64,000 bases of DNA, taken from the NCBI RefSeq assembly GCF_000473225.1, contig NZ_KI421509.1, forward strand, positions 2,932,868-2,996,867, written 5' to 3'. This document shows, one piece after another, positions 44,015 to 52,827 of this stretch (position 1 is its first letter; each line of letters starts with the position of its first letter). The notes under the pieces were generated by a model, which saw only the letters and a list, made by a program, of their open reading frames with translations, was not told the origin of the DNA and did not search any database. The translations under genes were made by a program, and so were the position numbers. Source of the stretch: Sedimentitalea nanhaiensis DSM 24252 (lineage in GTDB: Bacteria; Pseudomonadota; Alphaproteobacteria; Rhodobacterales; Rhodobacteraceae).

Positions 44015-45198
44015 GTCAGAACTCCTGTTGCCCTGCCCGCGGTCTCAAAGGCGGCCAGCGCCCGGTCCAGATCGTCCCGCGTCAGCGCGGCATTCATTTG
44101 CGTGCGGATCCTGGCCTGCCCGCGCGGCACCACCGGAAAGAAGAAGCCCGAGACATAGACGCCTTCGTCAAACAGCCGCGCCGCCATGTCCTGTGCCAGT
44201 TGCGCCTCGCCCAGCATGACGGGGATGATCGGATGTTCGCCCGCCAACAGATCGAACCCCAGCTTTTCCAGCCCGGCGCGCCAATAGGCGGCGTTCTCGA
44301 AAAGGGCCTCTCGCAGGTCATCGCCCTGTTCCACCAGATCAATCGCGGTCAGCCCGGCGGCGACGATGGCGGGCGGCAGCGAATTGGAAAACAGATAGGG
44401 CCGCGCCCGCTGCCGCAGCAGATCGACCACCGGTTGCGGTCCGGCAATATAGCCGCCGATGGCCCCTCCCAGAGCCTTGCCCAGGGTCCCGGTCAGAATA
44501 TCGGCCTGAATGCCGAAATGGGCCGGTGTCCCCGCGCCCTTTGGCCCCATAAAGCCGGTTGCGTGGCAATCGTCGACCATCAGTATGGCGTCGTATTTGT
44601 CCGCCAGCGCCCGGATCTCGGGCAGCTTTGCCAGATAGCCATCCATGCTGAACACGCCGTCGGTGGCGATCATGATGTGCCGCGCGCCATCGGCGCGGGC
44701 CTGTTTCAGCCGGGTTTCGAGATCGTTCATGTCGCTGTTGGCATAGCGATAGCGTTTTGCCTTGCACAACCGGATGCCGTCGATGATCGACGCATGGTTC
44801 AGGCTGTCGGAAATCACCGCGTCTTCGGGACCCAGCAGCGGCTCGAACAGCCCGCCATTGGCGTCAAAACAGGCGGCAAACAGGATAGCGTCGTCCATGC
44901 CCAGGAACCGGGCAAGACGCTGTTCCAGCTCGCGATGCAGATCCTGCGTGCCGCAGATGAATCGCACGCTGGCCATGCCGAATCCTTTGGGCGCCATCGC
45001 GCCTTTGGCTGCGGCGATCAGATCGGGATGATTGGCCAGGCCCAGATAGTTGTTGGCGCACAGGTTGATCACCTGGCGTCCGCCGACCGTGATCTCGCCG
45101 CCCTGTGGTGAGGTGATCAGACGTTCGGTCTTGGTCATCCCTTCGGCTTCGATCTGTGCAAGGGTCCCGGTGATATGGCTCAGAAATGCAGTGGACAT
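44011..45198 (-). CDS. kbl: 2-amino-3-ketobutyrate coenzyme A ligase
   Basis: Kbl cleaves 2-amino-3-ketobutyrate with CoA to glycine and acetyl-CoA, completing threonine breakdown. The 395-residue protein has the PLP lysine in [15 protein letters not shown], plus [13 protein letters not shown] and [15 protein letters not shown]. It overlaps tdh by four bases (ATGA), so the two-step pathway is coupled. Upstream are a partial palindrome and an XRE-cupin regulator on the same strand. Confidence 0.96.
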   Translation of the reverse strand: MSTAFLSHITGTLAQIEAEGMTKTERLITSPQGGEITVGGRQVINLCANNYLGLANHPDLIAAAKGAMAPKGFGMASVRFICGTQDLHRELEQRLARFLGMDDAILFAACFDANGGLFEPLLGPEDAVISDSLNHASIIDGIRLCKAKRYRYANSDMNDLETRLKQARADGARHIMIATDGVFSMDGYLAKLPEIRALADKYDAILMVDDCHATGFMGPKGAGTPAHFGIQADILTGTLGKALGGAIGGYIAGPQPVVDLLRQRARPYLFSNSLPPAIVAAGLTAIDLVEQGDDLREALFENAAYWRAGLEKLGFDLLAGEHPIIPVMLGEAQLAQDMAARLFDEGVYVSGFFFPVVPRGQARIRTQMNAALTRDDLDRALAAFETAGRATGVLT

Positions 45199-45242
45199 GA
45201 TGCGGCTCCTTCGACTCGATGTCTATCATAGCGGATGCAATT

Positions 45243-45262
45243 CCGAAATAGGGGATTTCCGG
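45243..45262. promoter_or_regulatory. Imperfect palindrome in the kbl-tdh promoter
   Basis: CCGAAAT-AGGGG-ATTTCCGG is a near-perfect inverted repeat (one extra C) 45-64 bases upstream of kbl. Related CCGGAAAT and GGAATCC elements lie just upstream of the XRE-cupin gene, so that protein may bind both regions. Confidence 0.4.
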
Positions 45263-45305
45263 CTTGACGAACGAGAATCCGTAATGATGGAATTTTGCTG
45301 CCCGC

Positions 45306-45872
45306 TCAGGCGTGGCGCACCACCAGAAAGGCCCGTGCCGCGGCGTTGCTGGCCGTGATGCTGTGGGTAACATCCGCCGCATAGCGCGCCGTATCGCCGG
45401 TATTCACGGTCTGGGTGGCCTGACCCGAGTTGACAACAAGCGTTCCCTCGATGACCGACAGCTGTTCGCGCGCGCCTCTGGTGTGGGGTTTGCTGACCAA
45501 CGTACCGCCGGGCTCGAACAACAGCTCATAGACCTCGTGCTGCCCGGCCTCTTCGGGGGCTGACAGGATGCGGATACGCAGGCCCTGACCCATCTTGTCG
45601 ATTCGCGGCACGTCGCCGGTGCGGATCACCTCGATCCGGTCGCTGGCGGGTTCGCCATCCAGCAACCCGGCAAAATCCACCTGCAACGCGCGGGTCAGGT
45701 TCCACAGGGTGGCAATGGTCGGGCTGCTTTCGCCGCGTTCAATCTGGCTGACCATCGAGCGCGACACGCCCGACAGGTTGGCGACCGCTTCCAGTGACAG
45801 GCCTTGCGTGCGCCGCGCCTCTTTCAGGCGGGCGGGCAGCAATGTCAGGATATCGTCGGGGCTGTCCATCAT
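45306..45872 (-). CDS. XRE-family regulator with cupin domain (probable kbl-tdh regulator)
   Basis: The 188-residue protein joins an XRE HTH (about residues 10-65; LSLEAVANLSGVSRSMVSQIERGESSPTI is split here as LSGVSRSMVSQIERG) to a C-terminal cupin (about 110-180; EVYELLFEPGG, GAREQLSVIEG). Regulators of this type control amino-acid catabolic genes and often bind a small molecule or metal in the cupin. It is transcribed toward kbl-tdh, 107 bases away, and is the natural candidate to regulate them. ATG 45872 has AGGA upstream; an adjacent ATG at 45869 could serve too. Confidence 0.85.
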   Translation of the reverse strand: MMDSPDDILTLLPARLKEARRTQGLSLEAVANLSGVSRSMVSQIERGESSPTIATLWNLTRALQVDFAGLLDGEPASDRIEVIRTGDVPRIDKMGQGLRIRILSAPEEAGQHEVYELLFEPGGTLVSKPHTRGAREQLSVIEGTLVVNSGQATQTVNTGDTARYAADVTHSITASNAAARAFLVVRHA

Positions 45873-46018
45873 GACGGAATCCTGACGCCGGAAATACCGG
45901 ATTGTCAATGCCGCCGATCCGCCGGGTTTCGTGCCGCCTGCGGGCGCGAATTGCAGAACCGCATTGATTTCCGCCATGGCATTTGGCATGGCATCCTGAG
46001 CCAGAAGGAACATCGACC

Positions 46019-46810
46019 ATGACCCGTATCGACGCCAAGTTCGCAGATCTGAAAGCGCAGGGAAAAAAGGCCTTTGTTGCCTATGTGATGGCGGGCGATC
46101 CGGACTATGAGACCTCGCTGCAAGTGGTGAAGGGGCTGCCGGCCGCCGGGGTCGATGTCATCGAGCTGGGTTTGCCATTTACCGATCCGATGGCGGATGG
46201 GCCGACGATCCAGCTGGCCGGACAACGGGCGCTTGCGGCGGGCATGACCCTGCGCAAGACACTGGATCTGGCCACCGAATTCCGCAAGACCGACGATACC
46301 ACACCGATCGTGCTGATGGGCTATTACAACCCGATCTACAGCTGCGGCGTCGATGCGTTTCTGACGCAGGCCAAGGCCGCAGGCATCGACGGGCTGATCG
46401 TGGTCGACCTGCCCCCCGAAGAAGACAGCGAACTGTGCATCCCGGCCCAGGCGGCGGGGCTGAACTTTATCCGGCTGGCCACGCCCACCACGGACGACAA
46501 GCGCCTGCCGCGCGTGCTGCAGAACACGTCGGGATTCGTTTACTATGTTTCGATCACCGGCATCACCGGTGCCGCCGAGGCCAGTGCAACGGATGTCGGT
46601 CCCGAAGTCGCGCGGATCAAGGCCGGGACCGACCTGCCGATCATCGTCGGCTTCGGCATCAACACACCCGAAAAGTCGCGTGCCATCGCCAGCGTCGCGG
46701 ACGGTGCTGTTGTTGGTTCTGCCATTGTCAGCCAGATCGGCGCGGGCAAACCGGTGGGCGAGATCCTGTCCTTTGTTAAGTCTCTGGCGGACGGGGCGCA
46801 CAGCGCCTGA
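46019..46810 (+). CDS. trpA: Tryptophan synthase alpha subunit
   Basis: TrpA cleaves indole-3-glycerol phosphate, passing indole to TrpB. The 263-residue protein has the TIM-barrel motifs [30 protein letters not shown] with the catalytic Glu and Asp, and [13 protein letters not shown]. It stands alone here; trpB is not in the window, a common split in Rhodobacterales. The ATG follows an AAGGAA site. It is divergent from the XRE-cupin gene. Confidence 0.96.
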   Translation: MTRIDAKFADLKAQGKKAFVAYVMAGDPDYETSLQVVKGLPAAGVDVIELGLPFTDPMADGPTIQLAGQRALAAGMTLRKTLDLATEFRKTDDTTPIVLMGYYNPIYSCGVDAFLTQAKAAGIDGLIVVDLPPEEDSELCIPAQAAGLNFIRLATPTTDDKRLPRVLQNTSGFVYYVSITGITGAAEASATDVGPEVARIKAGTDLPIIVGFGINTPEKSRAIASVADGAVVGSAIVSQIGAGKPVGEILSFVKSLADGAHSA

Positions 46811-46888
46811 TCCGCCCGCCCACGCATTGAGTTTCCGCCCCGCCACCGCTACCCATGGGCGGACAAAAGCGAAAAGGAGGGGTCCGCA

Positions 46889-48052
46889 ATGCCCGTGATC
46901 ACCAATATCGAGGACCTCAGACGCATCTATGAACGGCGCGTGCCGCGGATGTTCTATGACTATGCCGAAACCGGCAGCTGGACCGAGCAGACCTTTCGCG
47001 ACAACAGCAGCGATTTCGCCGATATCCGGCTGCGCCAGCGCGTTGCCGTGGACATGACGGGGCGCAGCACTGCCAGCCAGATGATCGGACAGGACGTGGC
47101 GATGCCCGTAGCGCTTGCCCCTGTGGGCTTGACCGGGATGCAATGTGCCGATGGCGAGATCAAGGCCGCCCGCGCCGCTGCCGCATTTGGCGTACCTTTC
47201 ACCCTGTCGACGCTGTCGATCTGTTCCATCGAGGATGTCGCCGAACATTCGCCCGCACCATTCTGGTTTCAGGTCTATACGCTCAAGGATGACGACTTCA
47301 TGCGGCGTCTGTTCGAGCGGGCGCGGGCCGCCAACTGCTCTGCGATCGTCATCACGCTGGATCTGCAGATCGGCGGGCAACGGCACAAGGACATCAAGAA
47401 CGGCCTGTCCGCCCCCCCCAAGCTGACGGCCAAATCGGTTGCCAACATGATGACCAAATGGCGCTGGGGCATGGGCATGCTGGGCACCAAGCGGCGCTTT
47501 TTCGGCAACGTGATCGGCCATGCCAAGGGCGTTTCGGATCCCGGTTCGCTGACCAGCTGGACTCAGGAGGCCTTTGATCATGCGCTGGACTGGGACCGGG
47601 TGCGTCAGTTGATCGAGATGTGGGGCGGCAAGGTGATCCTCAAGGGTATTCTGGATGCCGAGGACGCCAAAATGGCGGCCAGAGTCGGTGCCGATGCCAT
47701 CGTCGTCTCCAATCACGGCGGCCGCCAGCTTGACGGTGCGCTCAGTTCGATCCGGGTGTTGCCCGAAATCATGGATGCGGTCGGAGATGACATCGAAGTG
47801 CATCTGGACAGCGGTATCCGTTCGGGTCAGGACGTGCTCAAGGCGCTGGCGCTGGGGGCCAAGGGCACCATGATCGGGCGGGCGTTTGTCTATGGTCTGG
47901 GCGCGATGGGGCAACAGGGCGTGACCACGGCGCTTGAGGTGATCCACAAGGAACTGGACACCACCATGGCGCTCTGTGGCGAAAAGAATGTTGCCAATCT
48001 GGGGCGGCACAACCTTCTGGTGCCGCGCAACTTTGGCGGCGACTGGGTCTAG
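46889..48052 (+). CDS. lldD: FMN-dependent alpha-hydroxy acid dehydrogenase (L-lactate dehydrogenase type)
   Basis: The 387-residue FMN enzyme oxidises L-lactate or a similar alpha-hydroxy acid to the keto acid, feeding electrons to the membrane. It has the family signature SNHGGRQLDG with catalytic His276, MFYDYAETG at the N-terminus and DSGIRSGQDVLKALALGA for FMN phosphate. A strong AAGGAGG site precedes the ATG. Specificity for lactate versus glycolate or mandelate is not settled by sequence, so the symbol is by family. Confidence 0.88.
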   Translation: MPVITNIEDLRRIYERRVPRMFYDYAETGSWTEQTFRDNSSDFADIRLRQRVAVDMTGRSTASQMIGQDVAMPVALAPVGLTGMQCADGEIKAARAAAAFGVPFTLSTLSICSIEDVAEHSPAPFWFQVYTLKDDDFMRRLFERARAANCSAIVITLDLQIGGQRHKDIKNGLSAPPKLTAKSVANMMTKWRWGMGMLGTKRRFFGNVIGHAKGVSDPGSLTSWTQEAFDHALDWDRVRQLIEMWGGKVILKGILDAEDAKMAARVGADAIVVSNHGGRQLDGALSSIRVLPEIMDAVGDDIEVHLDSGIRSGQDVLKALALGAKGTMIGRAFVYGLGAMGQQGVTTALEVIHKELDTTMALCGEKNVANLGRHNLLVPRNFGGDWV

Positions 48053-48084
48053 GCGGGCGTGGGCGGTGCCGCATCATCTGTCAT

Positions 48085-48097
48085 GACACCCGGTGTC
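48085..48097. promoter_or_regulatory. Perfect 13-base palindrome upstream of the polysaccharide module
   Basis: GACACC-C-GGTGTC lies about 135 bases before the ExeA-like ATPase gene, in an intergenic region that turns AT-rich toward the start. It could be an operator; no regulator is identified. Confidence 0.3.
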
Positions 48098-48231
48098 TGC
48101 GCACGCTTTCGGCCCGCAATTGTATCGAGTTTGTGTAAAAAGACGTTTCCAGAATGACTCGGTTTACAGGTTTCATTCATCCTCTCGGATATTATATAAG
48201 TGTCAATGTGTTTAAGAGTATCTGACGTACC

Positions 48232-49089
48232 ATGTCACAGTCGTCATTCTATCTGGACTATTATGGCCTGAACGAACGGCCGTTCACCTTGGTGCCAGAC
48301 CCGGAGTTCCTGTTCTGGTCGCCCCAGCACAAGCGCGCGTATTCGGTGCTTGAGTTCGGGGTCTTGTCCAGGGCGCCGATCACCCTGCTGACAGGCGAAA
48401 TCGGATCGGGAAAAACCACGTTGCTGCAAAACCTGCTGGGACAGATCGAAGAGGATGTCACCGTTGGTCTGGTGTCAAATGCCCAGGGGAACCGGGGCGA
48501 GTTGTTGCAGTGGGTGTTGAACGCGCTCGATCTGCCCATCGATTCAGACGCGACCTATGTGCAGAATTTTCAGAAGTTGCAGGATTTCCTGATTGCGGAA
48601 TATGCCCTGGGTCGGCGGGTGGTTCTGGTTTTTGACGAGGCCCAGAATATCTCGCAGGAGGGGCTGGAGGAATTGCGCATGCTGACCAATATCAACGCCA
48701 ACAAGGACGAGCTGGTCCAGTTGATCCTGGTCGGCCAGCCGGAATTGCGCGACATGGTCCGGCACCCCGCGATGAACCAGCTTGCGCAGCGTGTTTCGGC
48801 CAGCTTTCACCTTAATCGTATGAGTGCGGAAATGACGCAGGGCTATATCAGCCACCGGTTGAAAACTGCGGGCGGCGAGGGCGACGAATTCACTCCGGCG
48901 GCCGGCCTGCTGGTGCATGACGTGACCGGCGGTGTGCCGCGTCTGGTCAATCAACTGTGCGATTTCGCGCTGTTGTATGGCTGGTCCGAGGAAACCGGAA
49001 AAACCGTGTCGTGCAAGATGGTCCAGTCGGTGATTGACGATGGTGTTTTCTTTTGCCAACAGAACATGGAAAGGGAGGCGCAGGCATGA
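48232..49089 (+). CDS. ExeA-like AAA ATPase of a polysaccharide export module
   Basis: The 285-residue ATPase opens with YYGLNERPFTLVPDPEFLFW, a mark of the ExeA/XrtA-associated ATPase group. It has Walker A GEIGSGKTT (55-63), Walker B VLVFDEAQN and a sensor in GGVPRLVNQLCDFAL. In exosortase and EPS loci these ATPases sit with a chain-length determinant and a BY-kinase, the arrangement found here. The stop overlaps the next start by four bases. No exosortase gene is in the window. Confidence 0.88.
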   Translation: MSQSSFYLDYYGLNERPFTLVPDPEFLFWSPQHKRAYSVLEFGVLSRAPITLLTGEIGSGKTTLLQNLLGQIEEDVTVGLVSNAQGNRGELLQWVLNALDLPIDSDATYVQNFQKLQDFLIAEYALGRRVVLVFDEAQNISQEGLEELRMLTNINANKDELVQLILVGQPELRDMVRHPAMNQLAQRVSASFHLNRMSAEMTQGYISHRLKTAGGEGDEFTPAAGLLVHDVTGGVPRLVNQLCDFALLYGWSEETGKTVSCKMVQSVIDDGVFFCQQNMEREAQA

Positions 49090-50630
49090 TGTCCGACTTG
49101 CGGTTCTATTTTTGGTTCTTCCTGCGCAAGCTGCCCGCCTTTCTCCTGGTGGCTGCCAGCGTGGCGACGGTCTCGATTGTCGTCGCCTTCACGCTGCCGC
49201 CGGCCTATGAATCGCGGATGGTGCTGATCGTAGAAGCGCCGCAGATTCCGGATGCGCTGGCCCCCAGCACGGTCAAGACACCGGGGCCGCAGCGGTTGCA
49301 GATCATCGAACAGCGGTTGCTGACCCGCGCCAACCTTCTGGATATTGCCCGCCGGCTGAAGGTTCTTCAGGACCAGCAGGACATGAACCCGGACGAGATC
49401 CTGCAGGCGATGCGGGCCAGAACCCGCGTGACCAAGACCCGCAGCAATCAAGAGGCCAGCATCATGACGGTCACGTTCGAGGCCCGTTCGCCGCGGCTCG
49501 CGGCGGGGGTTCTGAACGAGTACCTGACACTGGTTCAGGCCAACGATGCCTCGTTCCGCAAGGACCGGGCCGGCCAGACCATGGATTTCTTCGAGCAGGA
49601 AGTCGCGCGCCTCGGTGCGGCGCTCGAGCAGAAGGCCGAAGAGATTCTTGCGTTCAAGAATGAAAACGCCGGCGATCTGCCCGATGGTCTGCCGTTCCGG
49701 CAGGACCAGCTGGCCACCCGGCAACAGCGTCTCGAAGAGGTCGGGCGTGAGATTTTTACACTTAAAACCCAGCGCCAGCAGCTGATCGACCTGTTCAGCC
49801 AAACCGGTCAGGTCGGATCCACGACACTGGTGCAGGTCAGCCCGACGGAACAGCGCCTGTCTCAAACCCAGGACGAGTTGGACAATGCCCTGTTGGTCTA
49901 TTCCGAGACCAACCCCCGCATCAAGCTGCTCAAGGCGCGGGTCGAACAGCTGCGCGAACAGGTTGCCACGGAACGGGGCGCATCGCCGGAAGAACCGGAA
50001 CAGACGTCCGGCAACACCACGCTGGACTTCCAGTTGGCCAGCCTGGATACCCGGGTGGAGATCCTGGAACGTCAGGAAAAGTCACTGCAGGATCAGATCA
50101 CCCGGCTGGAAGAGTCGATCAGCAAGACACCCAACAATGCGGTCGTGCTCGAAGATCTGGAGCGGGATTATGAGAACATTCTCAGCCAGTACAATCCGGC
50201 GGTGCAGCGGCTGGCGGATGCAGATACCGGCGAACGCATCGAATTGATGTCGCGTGGCGAACGGATCTCGGTCATCGAACAGCCCGCAGTTCCCAGTGAG
50301 CCGACCAAGCCCAACAGGATGAAGATTGCAGGCGGCGGTACGATGCTGGGTATCGGGTTGGGTGCCGGGCTGGTTGCGATGATGCTGTTTTTCAACGGTG
50401 CCCCGCGACGTCCCGAGGACCTGATCCGCAAGCTGGAAGTCTGGCCTATCGCGACATTGCCCTATGTCCGCACGCGGCGCGAACTGTTCATCCAGCGCGG
50501 GATCAAACTGTTCGTGATCCTGATGATCCTGGTGGGTGTCCCGCTGGTGGTCTGGGCGATCCATATCTATTATCAGCCGCTGGATCTGCTTGCCGACCGG
50601 GTGATGAACAAATTGGGTGTAAGATGGTAA
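49086..50630 (+). CDS. Wzz/GumC-type polysaccharide chain-length determinant
   Basis: A 514-residue inner-membrane protein with two transmembrane helices (FLRKLPAFLLVAASVATVSI near the N-terminus and another around 400-420) flanking a long periplasmic part that is largely coiled coil (residues 150-370). The proline-rich motif PSEPTKPNRMK before the second helix is the Wzz signature. A third hydrophobic segment near the C-terminus (LFVILMILVGVPLVVWAI) is extra. It lacks a fused kinase domain; the BY-kinase is a separate gene 37 bases downstream. It should control export or length of a surface polysaccharide. Confidence 0.88.
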   Translation: MMSDLRFYFWFFLRKLPAFLLVAASVATVSIVVAFTLPPAYESRMVLIVEAPQIPDALAPSTVKTPGPQRLQIIEQRLLTRANLLDIARRLKVLQDQQDMNPDEILQAMRARTRVTKTRSNQEASIMTVTFEARSPRLAAGVLNEYLTLVQANDASFRKDRAGQTMDFFEQEVARLGAALEQKAEEILAFKNENAGDLPDGLPFRQDQLATRQQRLEEVGREIFTLKTQRQQLIDLFSQTGQVGSTTLVQVSPTEQRLSQTQDELDNALLVYSETNPRIKLLKARVEQLREQVATERGASPEEPEQTSGNTTLDFQLASLDTRVEILERQEKSLQDQITRLEESISKTPNNAVVLEDLERDYENILSQYNPAVQRLADADTGERIELMSRGERISVIEQPAVPSEPTKPNRMKIAGGGTMLGIGLGAGLVAMMLFFNGAPRRPEDLIRKLEVWPIATLPYVRTRRELFIQRGIKLFVILMILVGVPLVVWAIHIYYQPLDLLADRVMNKLGVRW

Positions 50631-50667
50631 GAGGTTTCAAGAATATGGCAGCAGCGGCGAGGACATC

Positions 50668-51507
50668 GTGACCGATCGGCTTCAGCAGGCAATCAAAAAG
50701 GCGCGGAGCGAACGCGAAAGCCGCGTCGGCGCGTCCCGGCCACAGATGCCGCAATCCGTGTCGTCACGTGCACCACAAAAGCGCACGCCTGTGCAGGACG
50801 CCTGGCAAAGGCTGACCCCCCTGATCGTCGATCCGAAAGCTGTCGTCAACAATCGACTTGTGGCGCATACCAGCGGAGAACTGGCGATCCCGTTCGACAT
50901 GCTGCGCACCAAGGTGCTGCAACAGGCCAAGAAGAACAACTGGCGGCGTGTTGCGTTGGTGTCACCGCACAGCGCCTGCGGGAAATCGACGATTGCCGCG
51001 AATCTGGGCTACAGTTTCAGTCGGATGACCGAACTGCGCACCATCGTGATGGATTTCGATCTTCGGCGTATGGGGCTGGGCAGGGTGCTGGGGCAGACCC
51101 CGACGCAAGGCATGCCCGACGTTCTGGTGCGCGAGGCCGATTTCGCGGATGTGGCGTGCTGCCTGAACGGCAATGTCGCCTTTGGTCTAAACGCCCGCTC
51201 GGGGCGGCACCCATCTGAAATTCTTCAGAGTCGGCAGACGTCGGATGTCCTGGACGAGATCGAGCGCACCTATCAGCCCGATGTCATGCTGTTTGACATG
51301 CCCCCCCTGATGGCCAATGACGACAGCCACGGATTTCTGCGGTCGGTGGACTGCGCCCTGTTGATCGTCGTTGCCGAGAAAACTCCGATGGAGCAGATAG
51401 ACGTTGCCGAACGACAACTCGGCGAGCTGACAAATGTCATGGGAATCGTATTGAATCGTTGCCGCTATACCACCGGCGCGCATGGCTACGAAAACGAATA
51501 TTACTGA
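50668..51507 (+). CDS. BY-kinase (CpsD/CapB-type tyrosine autokinase)
   Basis: A 279-residue cytosolic ATPase partner of the Wzz-like protein. It has the P-loop SPHSACGKST (99-108; the usual Gly-Glu before Gly-Lys is Ala-Cys), the Walker A' IVMDFDLRRMG and Walker B VMLFDMPP. The C-terminus ends GYENEYY, a tyrosine cluster for autophosphorylation. Translation begins at a GTG. Phosphorylation cycles of this kinase usually control polymer length or export. Confidence 0.87.
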   Translation: MTDRLQQAIKKARSERESRVGASRPQMPQSVSSRAPQKRTPVQDAWQRLTPLIVDPKAVVNNRLVAHTSGELAIPFDMLRTKVLQQAKKNNWRRVALVSPHSACGKSTIAANLGYSFSRMTELRTIVMDFDLRRMGLGRVLGQTPTQGMPDVLVREADFADVACCLNGNVAFGLNARSGRHPSEILQSRQTSDVLDEIERTYQPDVMLFDMPPLMANDDSHGFLRSVDCALLIVVAEKTPMEQIDVAERQLGELTNVMGIVLNRCRYTTGAHGYENEYY

Positions 51508-51744
51508 AGCGGCCCGGACCGCTGTTTTGCCTGAGACAGCAGCCGGTGTTCGGTACCAAGGCGACCAGCCCGTGTTCGTTCCACTGCCTGTGAGCCAGGC
51601 ACCTGTTGTCTGCCCCGGAATGGAACCGACAGCTGGCGCCGCGACCGCAACGGGGATTGCGCCCAGACGCCAACCGACAGCGCGGGGGCGCCGCAGTTCA
51701 TGGCCAGACTCGGGGATGCGCCATCGTTACAGCTTCAGAATACC

Positions 51745-51770
51745 GCAGCGTGCCTGGTGTGGCACGCTGC
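51745..51770 (-). terminator. Stem-loop between the BY-kinase gene and the SH3 gene
   Basis: GCAGCGTGCC-TGGTGT-GGCACGCTGC is a perfect ten-base-pair stem, one base past the SH3 gene stop on the minus strand. A T-rich tail is weak on both strands. It may end both converging transcripts. The 237 bases between the kinase stop and this stem show no gene I can support. Confidence 0.55.
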
Positions 51771-51771
51771 T

Positions 51772-52074
51772 TCACATTTCTCGCAAGTAAGCCCACGAGG
51801 CATAGCCCTTGAGCTTGCGCGACTGCTTCAACGAGACCTTACACCAGCGGGTGCCGCCAGTCTGCTCACAGCCGTGGATTCGCAGGATCGTGCCATTCGG
51901 CAGGCCGAGAATGATCTTGAACCCGATTCCTGGCCCGGCGCGCAGTTTGAGCATATCCTCGCCCTCGACCCCGACGACCTCGTAATATTGACCCGACCCA
52001 GCATCTGCGGACCCGGCCTCCGGGACCGCTCCCAGCAGCGCCGCGGCAAGCGCCGCGAGGATGGCTCTGCGCAT
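51772..52074 (-). CDS. Small secreted SH3-domain protein
   Basis: The 100-residue product has a signal peptide ending PEAGSADA and one bacterial SH3 (SH3b) domain: YYEVVGVEGEDMLKLRAGPG, then KIILGLPNGTILRIHGC, and WCKVSLKQSRKLKGYASWAYL. Such domains bind peptidoglycan or proteins in the periplasm; two cysteines (HGCEQ, RWCKV) could pair. An AGGAG site precedes ATG 52074. It is an isolated gene beside decayed DNA. Confidence 0.75.
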   Translation of the reverse strand: MRRAILAALAAALLGAVPEAGSADAGSGQYYEVVGVEGEDMLKLRAGPGIGFKIILGLPNGTILRIHGCEQTGGTRWCKVSLKQSRKLKGYASWAYLREM

Positions 52075-52394
52075 CGTTTTCTCCTGTTTCTGCCTCGATG
52101 GCAAAGTAGATCTCAGCCTGCCGTACAGGCAATAGGCTTTTTGAAGCTGCTTCACCGATCCTGGACCGACTTCCCGGCAATCCGTTCTGCCTCCAACTCT
52201 ATGACATGGAACAGGGCCGTCCACGCTGGTTTTGGAATGAACTTTGGCGATGGGCGCGATAGGGGCCAGCCCCGAATACGAAAAAAGGGACCCGAGGCCC
52301 TTGTTGTCGATTGTAGTAAAACTTCCCTCACGGTTGACGGCAAAACAATAGCTTTGAGGCGGGGTCCGGCGGATACACGGGAACGATCAGGGCT

Positions 52395-52640
52395 GAAAAC
52401 GTCCGCGGGTTCATCTCTCGCGAGCTCGATCTCCGGACCTATGCCAACGGTGTCACGATTGACGGCTCGTGGTCCGGAAAGCCCACGGAGAACGGGTGAT
52501 GAACCTTGCGGATGCCCGAGAAAAGCCGGAGGGGTGGCGTAGACACTGCAACGAGGACAGGCCCCACAGCGCGATCCCAATGGCGTCACCAGCCCGTCAT
52601 CGTGAAAAAGCCGGGAAAATCCAGCTTCCGGCGCTCCAAG
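52395..52640 (+). pseudogene. Decayed IS3-family transposase (OrfB fragment)
   Basis: Two pieces of an integrase-type catalytic domain survive. Bases 52395-52499 read ENVRGFISRELDLRTYANGV, then SWSGKPTENG and a stop, like the EFISRDLDLWAY...GKPTDN region of IS3-type OrfB. In another frame from 52499 comes MNLADAREKPEGWRRHCNED, then RPHSAI, like the DDAR...WRRDYNE.RPHS tail. The segment that should join them (the FIESFNG...ECLN part) is missing, so there is both a deletion and a frame change. Bases 52075-52394 and 52641-52827 around it contain no gene I can support. A 16-bp palindrome at 52750-52765 could be part of an element end. Confidence 0.7.
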
Positions 52641-52827
52641 CTTGGGGAACCCCAAGGACCCCGCGCAAAGCATGAGGGAACTTGGCGCGCGGGTCATGGG
52701 AATGTAGCGGCACTTAGGAAGCGCGGCCCATACAAAACGCGTCAGAATGACATTTCAAAATGTCCCGCTACCTGAGCGGCTCTTTGATGGATACGCCGCG
52801 CTCCCTGTTTTGATGATGATCCGGATC

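Noticed and set aside
45905-48010. 701-codon minus-strand frame across trpA and lldD
   Set aside because: It spans two strong plus-strand genes and has shadow composition.
52152-52697. 181-codon minus-strand frame in the gap before the oxidoreductase
   Set aside because: It is antisense to the transposase remnant, where the plus strand carries the recognisable motifs.
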